Positions 1-9,176 of a DNA stretch of 60,930 nucleotides are shown here, one piece after another; position 1 is the first letter of the stretch, and each line of letters begins with the position of its first letter. This DNA comes from an uncultured Bacteroidota bacterium. GTDB taxonomy: Bacteria > Bacteroidota > Bacteroidia > Chitinophagales > Chitinophagaceae. Both the position numbers and the translations under genes were made by a program. The notes beneath the pieces were generated by a model. It made no database searches. It saw only the letters and a program-made list of their open reading frames with translations, and was not told the origin of the DNA. Where the stretch lies: assembly GCA_903927975.1 (NCBI GenBank), contig CAIYPC010000497.1, forward strand, positions 1 through 60,930. Direction: 5' to 3'.

Positions 1-222
1 AAGGAAAGAAAAAATTGCATGTGCACAGCAATGCTTTATGATCCAAAAGATCATTACGAGCCTGAAGAAACAACGCAGGATTTCAAACAGCACAGCAAAT
101 TGTATGAGCGCTTCATGAAAATAAAGCAGTGGAAGCTATTAAAGCCTTTCATGAAAAAAGAAAAGGAAACGAGTGGGGCTTCCAAACCGAAATCACTGTT
201 TCATTTTTTCTTTAATTTCTGA
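1..222 (+). CDS. 3' end of a hypothetical protein (5' end outside window)
   Basis: Frame 1 is open from the window edge to the stop at 222; no confident family recognised. Confidence 0.4.
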   Translation, partial: KERKNCMCTAMLYDPKDHYEPEETTQDFKQHSKLYERFMKIKQWKLLKPFMKKEKETSGASKPKSLFHFFFNF

Positions 223-298
223 TTTGGATTTTTAGGATTTTGTGATTCATTGGATAAAGAAATTCAACATTATAGTCTAACTCGAAATTTGGAAAATT

Positions 299-326
299 CG
301 TGCATCGTAAATCTAAAATCATAAAT
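299..326. repeat. degenerate 7-nt-period array cgtgcat|cgtaaat|ctaaaat|cataaat upstream of argG
   Basis: Read directly; same CATCGTAAAT core as the arrays upstream of argF', the GT39 gene and the GT2 gene. Confidence 0.6.
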
Positions 327-342
327 TTTATATTTTCTAATA

Positions 343-1566
343 ATGAATAATAAAGTAGTACTAGCATATAGCGGTGGATTAGACACAACTTACTGCGCAA
401 TCTATCTGAATAAAATAAAAAATCTGGAAGTTCATGCATTGACCGTGAACACTGGTGGTTTTAATGATGATGAAATAAAACAGATTGAAACGAGAGCAAA
501 AAAATTGGGCGTTGCTTCTTTTAAATGTGTGGATGTTACCAAAGAATATTATGGTAGCTGCATCAAGTATTTAATATTCGGTAACGTGCTAAAGAATGCA
601 ACATATCCTTTAAGCGTGAGTGCAGAAAGAATGGTGCAAGCAATTGCAGTAGCTAAACATGCTGAAGAAATTGGTGCAGCTTATGTAGCACATGGAAGCA
701 CTGGTGCGGGCAATGATCAGGTTCGATTCGATATGGTTTTTCAAAGCATGTTGTCAGGTGTTGAAATATTAACTCCCATTCGCGATATGCGATTAAGTCG
801 TGAAGACGAAATAAGTTTTTTGAAAGAGCATGGTGTTGAGATGAATTTTGCAAAAGCACAATACAGCATTAATAAAGGATTGTGGGGGACATCCGTTGGT
901 GGCAAAGAAACATTGAACTCAAAAGATTATTTACCTGAAGAAGCATGGCCCACACAAGTCACAAAGTCTGGAGTTAAGAGTTTAGAGTTGGTTTTCGACA
1001 AAGGCGAGATAACTTCTGTAGATGGAAAAAAATTCAGCAACCCTGTTGAAGCAATTCAATATCTGCAATCCATTGCGCAGCCTTATGGCGTTGGAAGAGA
1101 TATTCATGTGGGCGACACCATCATCGGCATTAAAGGTCGTGTAGGCTTTGAAGCTGCAGCGCCATTGATCATTATCAAAGCACATCATTTGCTGGAAAAA
1201 CATACACTCACCAAATGGCAATTATATTGGAAAGATCAGTTAAGCACATGGTATGGCAACTGGCTTCATGAAGGGCAAATGCTTGATCCAACGATGCGGA
1301 ATATTGAAAAATTTTTAGAAGACACACAAGCAACAGTGAGCGGAAAAGTTTTTGTAACAATTCAACCTTATCATTTTGTTGTTACCGGCATTGAAAGCAA
1401 TCATGATCTGATGAGCAGCAAGTTTGGTTCTTATGGAGAAATGAACAAGGGTTGGAGTGGAGATGATGTGAAAGGTTTTGCAAAAATATTTGGTAATCAA
1501 TCAACCATTTATCATAAGGTCAATGAAGAAAGCAAATGGATGCAGTTTCAAAAAATAAAGCACTGA
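343..1566 (+). CDS. argG: argininosuccinate synthase
   Basis: N-terminal VVLAYSGGLDTTYCAIYL PP-loop motif; AHGSTGAGNDQVRFD; length 407 aa. Confidence 0.95.
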   Translation: MNNKVVLAYSGGLDTTYCAIYLNKIKNLEVHALTVNTGGFNDDEIKQIETRAKKLGVASFKCVDVTKEYYGSCIKYLIFGNVLKNATYPLSVSAERMVQAIAVAKHAEEIGAAYVAHGSTGAGNDQVRFDMVFQSMLSGVEILTPIRDMRLSREDEISFLKEHGVEMNFAKAQYSINKGLWGTSVGGKETLNSKDYLPEEAWPTQVTKSGVKSLELVFDKGEITSVDGKKFSNPVEAIQYLQSIAQPYGVGRDIHVGDTIIGIKGRVGFEAAAPLIIIKAHHLLEKHTLTKWQLYWKDQLSTWYGNWLHEGQMLDPTMRNIEKFLEDTQATVSGKVFVTIQPYHFVVTGIESNHDLMSSKFGSYGEMNKGWSGDDVKGFAKIFGNQSTIYHKVNEESKWMQFQKIKH

Positions 1567-1883
1567 AACATTATCAATGGGGAGAGAATTGTGATGGCTG
1601 GAATTTAGTGGATGAAACTTCATTATCTGTGAAATTGGAAAAAATGCCGCCCCATACTTCTGAGCAAAAACATTTTCATCAGTATTCGCAACAATTTTTT
1701 TATATAATAAAAGGCGAAGCAGTTTTTGAGATACAACGTGAACGGATAATCGTAAAAATGGAAGAAGGAATTCATATCAAAGCTGGCATTGAGCATCGTA
1801 TCATTAATGAAAGCAATGAGGATTTAGAATTTTTATTATCATCACAGCCATCAACAGCAAACGACAGAATTAATGTTGAATAA
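1536..1883 (+). CDS. cupin domain protein
   Basis: H-F-H...E...G...H cupin pattern (EQKHFHQYSQQFFYIIKGEAVFEI...IKAGIEHRIIN); overlaps the argG 3' end by 31 nt. Confidence 0.8.
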   Translation: MDAVSKNKALKHYQWGENCDGWNLVDETSLSVKLEKMPPHTSEQKHFHQYSQQFFYIIKGEAVFEIQRERIIVKMEEGIHIKAGIEHRIINESNEDLEFLLSSQPSTANDRINVE

Positions 1884-1891
1884 TTTTTGAG

Positions 1892-2890
1892 ATGAAAACA
1901 ATTCAAACAGGTATTGTAGGAGGCGCAGGTTATACAGGCGGAGAATTAATAAGATTATTATTAAATCACCCTCATACAAATATTGCTTTTGTGAACAGCA
2001 AGAGCAATGCTGGCAAATATTTGTATGAAGTTCATAAAGATCTCATCGGAGAAACAGATCAAAAATTCACATCTGAATTAGATAATAATATTGATGTGCT
2101 ATTTCTATGTGTCGGTCATGGTGAAGCAAAAAAGTTTTTAGAAGAAAATGAAATTGATGAAAAAATTAAAATAATAGATCTCTCGCAAGATTTTCGCTTG
2201 CATCGGTCATCGGTCATCGGTCATCGGTCATTCGTTTATGGTCTTCCCGAACTGAACAAAGACAAAATAAAATCTGCTCACAACATTGCAAACCCCGGCT
2301 GTTTTGCAACTGCTATTCAATTGGGATTATTGCCTTTGGCAAAAGCAGGTTTATTAAATGAAGTATATGCAACCGGCATCACCGGATCAACAGGCGCAGG
2401 ACAAGGATTAGCAGATACATCACACTTTTCTTGGAGAGCAAATAATATTCAGGCATATAAAACATTAACGCATCAACACATTAATGAGATTCAACAATCA
2501 CTTCATCAATTGCAAAGTGTTTTTCCTAGTTCCCCTTTAGGGGCTGGGGGCATCAACTTTATTCCTTGGCGCGGCGATTTCACCAGAGGCATTTTCATCA
2601 GCTCACAAATGAATTGTGAGTGTGAACTTGAAAAAATAACTGAGCTATATAAAGAATTTTATAAGGATCATCCGTTCACAACAATCTGCGACAAAGCAAT
2701 TTTTTTGAAACAGGTTGTGAATACAAATAAGTGTGTTATTCAATTAGAAAAAATAGGAAACAAATTAGTAGTACACTCAGCAATTGACAATCTGTTGAAA
2801 GGCGCATCAGGACAAGCTTTGCAAAACATGAACTTGATGTTTGCCATTGACGAAACAATTGGTTTAAAATTAAAGGCAAGTGCATTTTAA
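1892..2890 (+). CDS. argC: N-acetyl-gamma-glutamyl-phosphate reductase
   Basis: GIVGGAGYTGGELIRLL NAD(P)-binding start; NPGCFATAIQLGLLPL active-site motif. Confidence 0.95.
   Translation: MKTIQTGIVGGAGYTGGELIRLLLNHPHTNIAFVNSKSNAGKYLYEVHKDLIGETDQKFTSELDNNIDVLFLCVGHGEAKKFLEENEIDEKIKIIDLSQDFRLHRSSVIGHRSFVYGLPELNKDKIKSAHNIANPGCFATAIQLGLLPLAKAGLLNEVYATGITGSTGAGQGLADTSHFSWRANNIQAYKTLTHQHINEIQQSLHQLQSVFPSSPLGAGGINFIPWRGDFTRGIFISSQMNCECELEKITELYKEFYKDHPFTTICDKAIFLKQVVNTNKCVIQLEKIGNKLVVHSAIDNLLKGASGQALQNMNLMFAIDETIGLKLKASAF
2201..2231 (+). repeat. 4x CGGTCAT tandem heptamer (preceded by CAT) inside argC
   Basis: catcggtcatcggtcatcggtcatcggtcat, translated HRSSVIGHRS in the ArgC frame. Confidence 0.9.
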
Positions 2891-2902
2891 AAATTTATTA
2901 CA

Positions 2903-4069
2903 ATGAAATTATTTGATGTTTATCCCCTTAACAGCATAACAATAACAAAAGCAAAAGGCTCTTATGTTTGGGACAATGAAGGACAGCAGTATCTTGATAT
3001 GTATGGCGGTCATGCCGTGATTTCTATCGGGCACACACATCCGCATTATGTGCAACGAATCACCGATCAATTAAACAAAATTGGTTTCTATTCCAATTCA
3101 ATAAAAATTCCTTTGCAAGAAGAGCTTGCAAAAAAATTAGGAAAGATTTCAGGTAAAGAAGATTATCATTTATTCCTTTGCAATTCCGGTGCTGAAGCAA
3201 ATGAAAATGCATTAAAGCTCGCATCGTTCTATAATGGCAGAAAAAAAATCATTGCGTTCAAAAAATCTTTTCATGGAAGAACTTCACTTGCTGTTGCGGC
3301 GACAGACAATCCAACAATTGTTGCACCTGTGAATGAAACAGACAATGTTATTTTTCTCCCATTCAATGATGAAGCTGCTTTACAAGAATGTTTTGCTAAA
3401 AACGAAAATGAAATTTCATCTGTTATCATTGAAGGCATACAAGGTGTCGGCGGCATTAATGAAGCATCAGTTTCTTTTCTGCAATTGATAAGGAAATTGT
3501 GTACTGAAAATGTTGCGGTTTTCATTGCAGATAGTGTTCAATGTGGTTACGGAAGAAGCGGGAAATTCTTCTCCCACGATTACGCAGGTGTGAACGCAGA
3601 TATTTACACAATGGCAAAAGGAATGGGCAATGGCTTTCCGGTTGCAGGCATTATTATCGCGCCAAAAATTCAGGCAAAACATTTTATGCTTGGCACCACT
3701 TTCGGTGGAAATCATTTGGCATGTGCCGCTGCGCTTGCCGTGCTTGAAGTAATTGAGAATGAAAAATTGATGGAGAATGCTCAACAGATTGGAAATTATC
3801 TTCAAACAGAATTGAAAAAAATCCCTCAGTTAAAAAATGTTCGTGGAAAAGGATTGATGATTGGATTTGATGTGCCGGAAGAATTGAAAGACCTTCGAAA
3901 AAACTTATTATTCAATCATCATATTTTTACAGGAGAAGCAAAGCCAAATGTAATTAGGTTATTGCCATCGCTTTCATTGAGGAAAAAAGATGCAGATCAA
4001 TTTTTAGAAGCAGTGAATGAAGAAGTGGAAGCGTTAGCTCTGAAAGGAATTGAGAAAATTAATAATTGA
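2903..4069 (+). CDS. argD: acetylornithine/succinylornithine aminotransferase family (class III PLP)
   Basis: FLCNSGAEANENALKLA, FHGRT, IIEGIQGVGG, AKGMGNGFPVAG motifs; position in arg cluster. Confidence 0.9.
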   Translation: MKLFDVYPLNSITITKAKGSYVWDNEGQQYLDMYGGHAVISIGHTHPHYVQRITDQLNKIGFYSNSIKIPLQEELAKKLGKISGKEDYHLFLCNSGAEANENALKLASFYNGRKKIIAFKKSFHGRTSLAVAATDNPTIVAPVNETDNVIFLPFNDEAALQECFAKNENEISSVIIEGIQGVGGINEASVSFLQLIRKLCTENVAVFIADSVQCGYGRSGKFFSHDYAGVNADIYTMAKGMGNGFPVAGIIIAPKIQAKHFMLGTTFGGNHLACAAALAVLEVIENEKLMENAQQIGNYLQTELKKIPQLKNVRGKGLMIGFDVPEELKDLRKNLLFNHHIFTGEAKPNVIRLLPSLSLRKKDADQFLEAVNEEVEALALKGIEKINN

Positions 4070-4092
4070 TAATTAGTAATTAATAATGAATA
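4058..4092. repeat. 7-nt-period AT-rich array spanning the argD stop codon
   Basis: attaataattgataattagtaattaataatg; a 32-nt core is exactly repeated in reverse complement near 32172-32203. Confidence 0.75.
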
Positions 4093-4111
4093 CAGCATGC
4101 ACGATTTGAAG

Positions 4112-4144
4112 AAATCGTACATCGTAAATCGTACATCGTAAATG
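4112..4144. repeat. 7-nt-period array (ATCGTAC/ATCGTAA) abutting the argF' start codon
   Basis: aaatcgtacatcgtaaatcgtacatcgtaaatg; the final ATG is the annotated start. Confidence 0.85.
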
Positions 4145-5113
4145 AACAATTTTATTTCTGTTGATGATGTTCAAAACCTCGATGCTTTAATAAAAAAAGC
4201 ATTAATGTATAAAGCAAATCCATTTGCTGATATACTGCTTGGCACAAATAAACGCATTGGGTTATTATTCTTGAACCCAAGCATGCGCACAAGATTGAGT
4301 ACACAGATTGCAGCACAGAATTTAGGTATGGAACCAATTGTGTTCAATGTTGACAAAGATGGCTGGGCACTTGAATTTGAAGAAGAAGCAATCATGAGCG
4401 GTAACACTGTGGAACATGTAAAAGATGCAGCACCAATCATGGGAAAGTATTTTGATATTCTCTGCATTCGAACATTTCCTTCGCTAAAAAACAAAGAGGA
4501 CGATTATAGCGAACTGTACATAAAACAGTTTATTAAATATGCAGGCATTCCTGTAGTGAGCCTTGAAAGCGCAACACTCCATCCGCTGCAATCATTAACC
4601 GATATAATAACAATTCACGAAGAGCTGAACGGTCATCGGTCATCGGTCATCGGTCATCCAAAAATCGTTCTCACTTGGGCACCACATGTAAAGCCGCTCC
4701 CACAGTGCGTTGCAAACAGTTTTGCTCAATGGGTGAACGCTTGGGGCAACGCAGATTTTGTGATTGCACATCCCGAAGATTATGATCTGGATGAAAAATT
4801 TACGAAGGGTGCAACCATTATTCATGATCAGGATGAAGCATTGAAGAATGCAGATTTTGTGTATGTAAAAAACTGGAGCACGTATAATGATTACGGAAAA
4901 ATTTATTGCAACGATCCTGAATGGATGATGACGAATGAAAAATTAAAACTCACCAATAATGCAAAAGTGATGCATTGTTTGCCAGTGCGCAGAAATGTTG
5001 AATTGAGCGATGAAGTATTGGATAGCGCAAACAGTATCGTAACACAACAGGCAGGAAACAGAGTATGGGCAGCGCAGGCAGTGTTGAGTGAAATCCTGAG
5101 AAGTGGTAAGTAG
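4142..5113 (+). CDS. argF': N-acetylornithine/N-succinylornithine carbamoyltransferase (argF')
   Basis: FLNPSMRTRLSTQ carbamoyl-phosphate loop; HPLQSLTDIITI; MHCLPVRRNVELSDEVLD; closer to the acyl-ornithine class than to canonical ArgF (STRTR). Confidence 0.9.
   Translation: MNNFISVDDVQNLDALIKKALMYKANPFADILLGTNKRIGLLFLNPSMRTRLSTQIAAQNLGMEPIVFNVDKDGWALEFEEEAIMSGNTVEHVKDAAPIMGKYFDILCIRTFPSLKNKEDDYSELYIKQFIKYAGIPVVSLESATLHPLQSLTDIITIHEELNGHRSSVIGHPKIVLTWAPHVKPLPQCVANSFAQWVNAWGNADFVIAHPEDYDLDEKFTKGATIIHDQDEALKNADFVYVKNWSTYNDYGKIYCNDPEWMMTNEKLKLTNNAKVMHCLPVRRNVELSDEVLDSANSIVTQQAGNRVWAAQAVLSEILRSGK
4630..4657 (+). repeat. 4x CGGTCAT tandem heptamer inside argF'
   Basis: cggtcat x4, translated GHRSSVIGH in the ArgF' frame. 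Confidence 0.9.
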
Positions 5114-5128
5114 TAAGTGATAAGTATG
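5101..5128. repeat. 7-nt-period array aagtggt|aagtagt|aagtgat|aagtatg containing the argF' stop and argB start
   Basis: Read directly; TAG at 5111-5113 and ATG at 5126-5128 both lie in the array. Confidence 0.8.
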
Positions 5129-5911
5129 GAAAATTTATATGTCATAAAAATTGGCGGCAACATTATTGATGATGATGAAAAATTAAAATCATTTCTTCAA
5201 TCATTCGCCTCTGTGAAGGCGTATAAAATCCTAGTCCATGGTGGTGGAAAGTTAGCAACTAAACTTGCGGATAAATTAGGCATTCGACAACAACTCATTG
5301 ATGGTAGAAGAATAACCGATGTGGAAACCTTAAAAGTCGTGACGATGGTTTATGCAGGTTATATCAATAAAAATATTGTGGCACAATTGCAATCGAATAA
5401 CTGTAATGCAATTGGCTTGACTGGTGCAGATGCAAATATTATTCAAGCGCATAAAAGAATTCATCCATCCATTGATTATGGATTTGTTGGTGATGTTGAC
5501 ATTATCAATGCTGAACTATTGAAATCATTTTTAGATAATAATCTTTCTGTTGTTGTAGCGCCCATCACACATAATAAAGAGGGACAGTTGCTAAATACGA
5601 ATGCAGACACCATTGCACAAGAAATCGCAAAAGCAATGAGTTCATATTATAATGTGGAGTTGATTTATTCATTTGAAAAAAGTGGGGTGTTGCTTGATGC
5701 GAATGATGATACAACTGTTATTCCTTCTATCAACCATAATTATTATTCGGAGCTGAAAGAAGAAAAGAAAATTTTTGCGGGCATGATCCCAAAAATTGAT
5801 AATGCTTTTGCAGCATTGAATAGTGGCGTGAAAAAAGTGATAATTGGAAAAGCGGAAGAATTGACGAACCTTATTAGTCATTCATCAGGAACAAAAATTA
5901 CCAATGAATAA
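5117..5911 (+). CDS. argB: acetylglutamate kinase (better start probably ATG 5126)
   Basis: YVIKIGGNIID, ILVHGGGKLATKLADKLG, TGADANIIQAHKR amino-acid-kinase motifs. Confidence 0.93.
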   Translation: MISMENLYVIKIGGNIIDDDEKLKSFLQSFASVKAYKILVHGGGKLATKLADKLGIRQQLIDGRRITDVETLKVVTMVYAGYINKNIVAQLQSNNCNAIGLTGADANIIQAHKRIHPSIDYGFVGDVDIINAELLKSFLDNNLSVVVAPITHNKEGQLLNTNADTIAQEIAKAMSSYYNVELIYSFEKSGVLLDANDDTTVIPSINHNYYSELKEEKKIFAGMIPKIDNAFAALNSGVKKVIIGKAEELTNLISHSSGTKITNE

Positions 5912-6977
5912 TCCAGATATAAAAATATTGCAGGCAGACGTAATTGAATTGTTAAAACAATTAATTGCAACGCCATCTTTTTCCAAAGAAGAAAATGATA
6001 CTGCTGAATTGATTTGCGGTTTTTTTGAAAAACATGAAATACCATTCTCGAGAGTGGGCAATAATATTTATGCAAAAAACAAACATTACAATGCATCGAA
6101 GCAAAGCATCTTGCTAAACTCGCATCACGACACAGTGAAGCCTAATAAGGGTTATACCAATGATCCTTTCAACCCAATTGAAAAAGACGGAAAGATTTTT
6201 GGACTCGGCAGCAATGATGCTGGCGGATGTTTGGTGAGCCTGATCGCAACTTTTTTATATTTCTATCATCAGGAAGAATTAAATCACAATGTTGTTTTTG
6301 CTGCAAGTGCCGAAGAAGAAATCAGCGGAGTGAATGGAATTGAATTGGTGTTACCTTATTTGGGGAAGATTGATTTTGGCGTTGTTGGTGAACCTACAAA
6401 ATTAGAAATGGCTGTTGCCGAACGAGGTTTGATGGTGATTGATTGCGTTGCCAACGGTCGCTCAGGTCATGCTGCACGAAATGAAGGAGAAAATGCTTTG
6501 TACAAAGCAATTGACGACATCAATTGGATAAGAAACTATCGCTTTGAAAAAGTAAGCCCTTTACTTGGCGAATCTCGGTTGACCGTCACCGTTATAGACA
6601 CAGAAAACAAGCAGCACAACGTTGTTCCTTCCCAATGCAAATTTGTGATTGATGTTCGCGTGAATGAGCTATACACTTTTGAAGAAATATTGGATGCGCT
6701 GAAAAGCAATCTGAAAAGCCAGTTCAAACCAAGAACGACAAGAATGAAATCAACATCTATTTCGTTGGATCATCCGCTGGTAAAAGCAGGTCTTGCATTG
6801 GGCAAAGGTTATTATGGATCGCCCACCACATCAGACAAAGCATTGATGCCTTTCCCTACTTTGAAAATGGGACCTGGCGATTCCGCAAGAAGTCACACGG
6901 CAGATGAGTATATTTACATTGATGAGATAAGAGATGGGATTGAGACGTATATTCAATTGTTGGATGAGTTTATTTAG
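5904..6977 (+). CDS. argE: M20 family deacetylase (acetylornithine/acetylcitrulline deacetylase-like)
   Basis: LLNSHHDTVKP, GLGSNDAGGCLVSL, AASAEEEISG, GEPTKLEMAVAERG metal-binding motifs. Confidence 0.88.
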   Translation: MNNPDIKILQADVIELLKQLIATPSFSKEENDTAELICGFFEKHEIPFSRVGNNIYAKNKHYNASKQSILLNSHHDTVKPNKGYTNDPFNPIEKDGKIFGLGSNDAGGCLVSLIATFLYFYHQEELNHNVVFAASAEEEISGVNGIELVLPYLGKIDFGVVGEPTKLEMAVAERGLMVIDCVANGRSGHAARNEGENALYKAIDDINWIRNYRFEKVSPLLGESRLTVTVIDTENKQHNVVPSQCKFVIDVRVNELYTFEEILDALKSNLKSQFKPRTTRMKSTSISLDHPLVKAGLALGKGYYGSPTTSDKALMPFPTLKMGPGDSARSHTADEYIYIDEIRDGIETYIQLLDEFI

Positions 6978-7016
6978 CGGTTACTGGATGCCAGTAGCTT
7001 GTTACTAGTCAGCAAT
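6978..7016. repeat. degenerate 7-nt-period sequence after argE (gttactg|gatgcca|gtagctt|gttacta|gtcagca)
   Basis: Read directly; more degenerate than the others. Confidence 0.45.
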
Positions 7017-7236
7017 TGTGGAAGGTTACGGAAGACGAATTTATAAAGGTGATTTTATAAGATATCATAAGATTAGAATTAGTGAATGCGATGAAACAAT
7101 GCTTCATCTTGAGTTTTTATTTGAAACAAATTCTTTAACAGATAAAGACCTTTATGAAAAATTTTGTAATGAATACACAAAGCTTAGCAAAATGATGAAT
7201 CGTTTTATCCAGTGGGTTGAAAATAATTTGAAGTAA
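7009..7236 (+). pseudogene. 5'-truncated four-helix-bundle protein (23S rRNA IVS-encoded family, PF05635-like)
   Basis: Frame reads SAIVEGYGRRIYKGDFIRY..., matching the internal NIAEGYGR-K-KEFIRF region of this family; stop codon immediately upstream, no N-terminal half. Confidence 0.7.
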
Positions 7237-7246
7237 CTATAACGGG

Positions 7247-7281
7247 CTCCGGCAACCCGCTACCAGCATCCGGCAACTAAC
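7247..7281. repeat. 7-nt-period array ctccggc|aacccgc|taccagc|atccggc|aactaac abutting argH
   Basis: Read directly. Confidence 0.65.
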
Positions 7282-8583
7282 TTGAAACTGTGGAATAAAG
7301 AAAATACAAACACATCGCAACTCGTAGAATCCTTTACTGTTGGGCGCGACAAGGAATTTGATATACTGCTTGCAGAACATGATGTGCTCGGCTCATTGGC
7401 ACATACAGAAATGTTAGAGAGCGTTGGGTTATTAACGAAAGATGAATTGATTGCTATTCATAAAGAGCTTAAGAATATCCTGCAAGAGATTCGCGATTCA
7501 AAATTTAGCATCGACAAAGACTCGGAAGATATTCATTCGCAAATTGAACTGATGCTTACACAGCGCATTGGTGATGCGGGAAAAAAAATACATAGCGGCA
7601 GAAGTCGCAACGATCAGGTCGCTGTTGATATCAAATTATATCTGCGTGCAGAAATATTGAAGATAAAAGATGAAACAAAAAATCTTTTTGATTTATTAAT
7701 CTCACAAAGTGAAAAATATAAAGACAAATTATTGCCTGGCTACACGCATTTACAAATTGCAATGCCATCTTCGTTTGGTTTATGGTTCGGTGCTTATGCA
7801 GAAAGCTTAATTGATGATCTGGAATTATTAGCGGCAGCTTATCACATCACCAATAAAAATCCCCTCGGTAGTGGTGCTGGTTATGGATCTTCATTTCCAT
7901 TGAATAGAACAAAAACAACTGAGCTATTAAATTTCGAAACGCTGAATTATAATTCTGTCTATGCACAAATGAGCCGTGGCAAAACAGAAAAAATAGTCTC
8001 ATTTGCATTGAGCGGCATCGCAGCAACACTCGGAAAACTTTCAATGGATGCTTGCTTGTATATCAATCAAAATTTTGGTTTTATTTCTTTTCCTAATAAT
8101 TTAACAACAGGCAGCAGCATTATGCCGCACAAAAAAAACCCTGATGTTTTTGAATTGATCCGCGCAAAATGTAGTCGCATACAATCAATCCCCAATGAAT
8201 TGACAGTATTGATCAACAACTTGCCGTCAGGCTACCACCGCGACTTGCAGCTTACCAAAGAAATTCTTTTCCCTGCTATTGAAGAATTAAAATCTTGTTT
8301 GCAGATTGTTCAATTGATGTTATCGAACATCATCATCAAAGGCAATCTTCTTGATGATGAAAAATATAAATACATTTTTAGTGTTGAAGCTGTGAATGAA
8401 CTCGTGAATAAAGGCGTTTCTTTCAGAGAAGCTTATCAGCAAGTTGGTAACCAAATAGAAAAAGGCGACTTTAATTTCGATTATAAGAAAGGGTTACATC
8501 ACACACATGAGGGCAGCATCGGCAATTTATGCAACGATAAGGTTGCTGAGGAAATGAATAAGCTGTTAAAAAAATTTATTTAA
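7282..8583 (+). CDS. argH: argininosuccinate lyase (likely non-ATG start)
   Basis: HSGRSRNDQVAVDIKLYLR; GSSIMPHKKNPDVFELIRAK fumarase/ASL signature. Confidence 0.95.
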   Translation: MKLWNKENTNTSQLVESFTVGRDKEFDILLAEHDVLGSLAHTEMLESVGLLTKDELIAIHKELKNILQEIRDSKFSIDKDSEDIHSQIELMLTQRIGDAGKKIHSGRSRNDQVAVDIKLYLRAEILKIKDETKNLFDLLISQSEKYKDKLLPGYTHLQIAMPSSFGLWFGAYAESLIDDLELLAAAYHITNKNPLGSGAGYGSSFPLNRTKTTELLNFETLNYNSVYAQMSRGKTEKIVSFALSGIAATLGKLSMDACLYINQNFGFISFPNNLTTGSSIMPHKKNPDVFELIRAKCSRIQSIPNELTVLINNLPSGYHRDLQLTKEILFPAIEELKSCLQIVQLMLSNIIIKGNLLDDEKYKYIFSVEAVNELVNKGVSFREAYQQVGNQIEKGDFNFDYKKGLHHTHEGSIGNLCNDKVAEEMNKLLKKFI

Positions 8584-8665
8584 CCGAAAGCTGTTTTCGC
8601 TATTTGTAATTTTGTTTTATCAAAATGCTATTATTAGCAATTTTTATTAATAAAATTTCAATGCA

Positions 8666-9160
8666 ATGAAAAAGCTTTTATCAACAATCGGCTTATCATC
8701 ACTGATCTTCTTATTTGGTGCAAACTCAATTGTAGCACAGGATACCAAACAGGAAAAGCAGGTAAAAAAAGAAGCTGCTATTAGAGCATTAATTGAAACA
8801 CAGCATTATTCTTTTGAGGCGCAAACAGCAAGCCCGCTTGGTGCTGCCACAAAGCAACTAACATCTGGCTACGAACTGAAGGTGAGAAAAGACACGCTGG
8901 ATGCATATCTTCCTTATTATGGCAGGGCATATCAGGCAACAATTGGATCATTAGAAGAAGGAAGCATCCGGTTTAAGACAACAGATTTCAAATATATCGT
9001 TGCGGAGAGGAAAAAAGGTGGCTGGAACATTACCGTCTCGCCAAAAAATGCAGGCGATACAAGACAGTTATTTCTCACTGTTTCAGTTGATGGTTATACC
9101 ACCCTTCAGATTAATAGCAATAACAAACAAAGCATTTCCTTCTATGGATATATTCAATAA
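8666..9160 (+). CDS. secreted DUF4251-like protein
   Basis: Signal peptide; YLPYYGRAYQATIG and TLQINSNNKQSISFYGYI resemble DUF4251. Confidence 0.7.
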   Translation: MKKLLSTIGLSSLIFLFGANSIVAQDTKQEKQVKKEAAIRALIETQHYSFEAQTASPLGAATKQLTSGYELKVRKDTLDAYLPYYGRAYQATIGSLEEGSIRFKTTDFKYIVAERKKGGWNITVSPKNAGDTRQLFLTVSVDGYTTLQINSNNKQSISFYGYIQ

Positions 9161-9176
9161 ATAAAATAAGGAAAAT

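Noticed and set aside
3467-3805. Antisense ORFs opposite argD and other genes
   Set aside because: Many such antisense ORFs appear in the six-frame track opposite strongly supported genes; none shows recognisable domains.
4112-4144. ATCGTAC/ATCGTAA arrays as a transcription-factor operator or ARG box
   Set aside because: The same array precedes glycosyltransferase genes unrelated to arginine, and the period-7 design is shared with arrays of different sequence.
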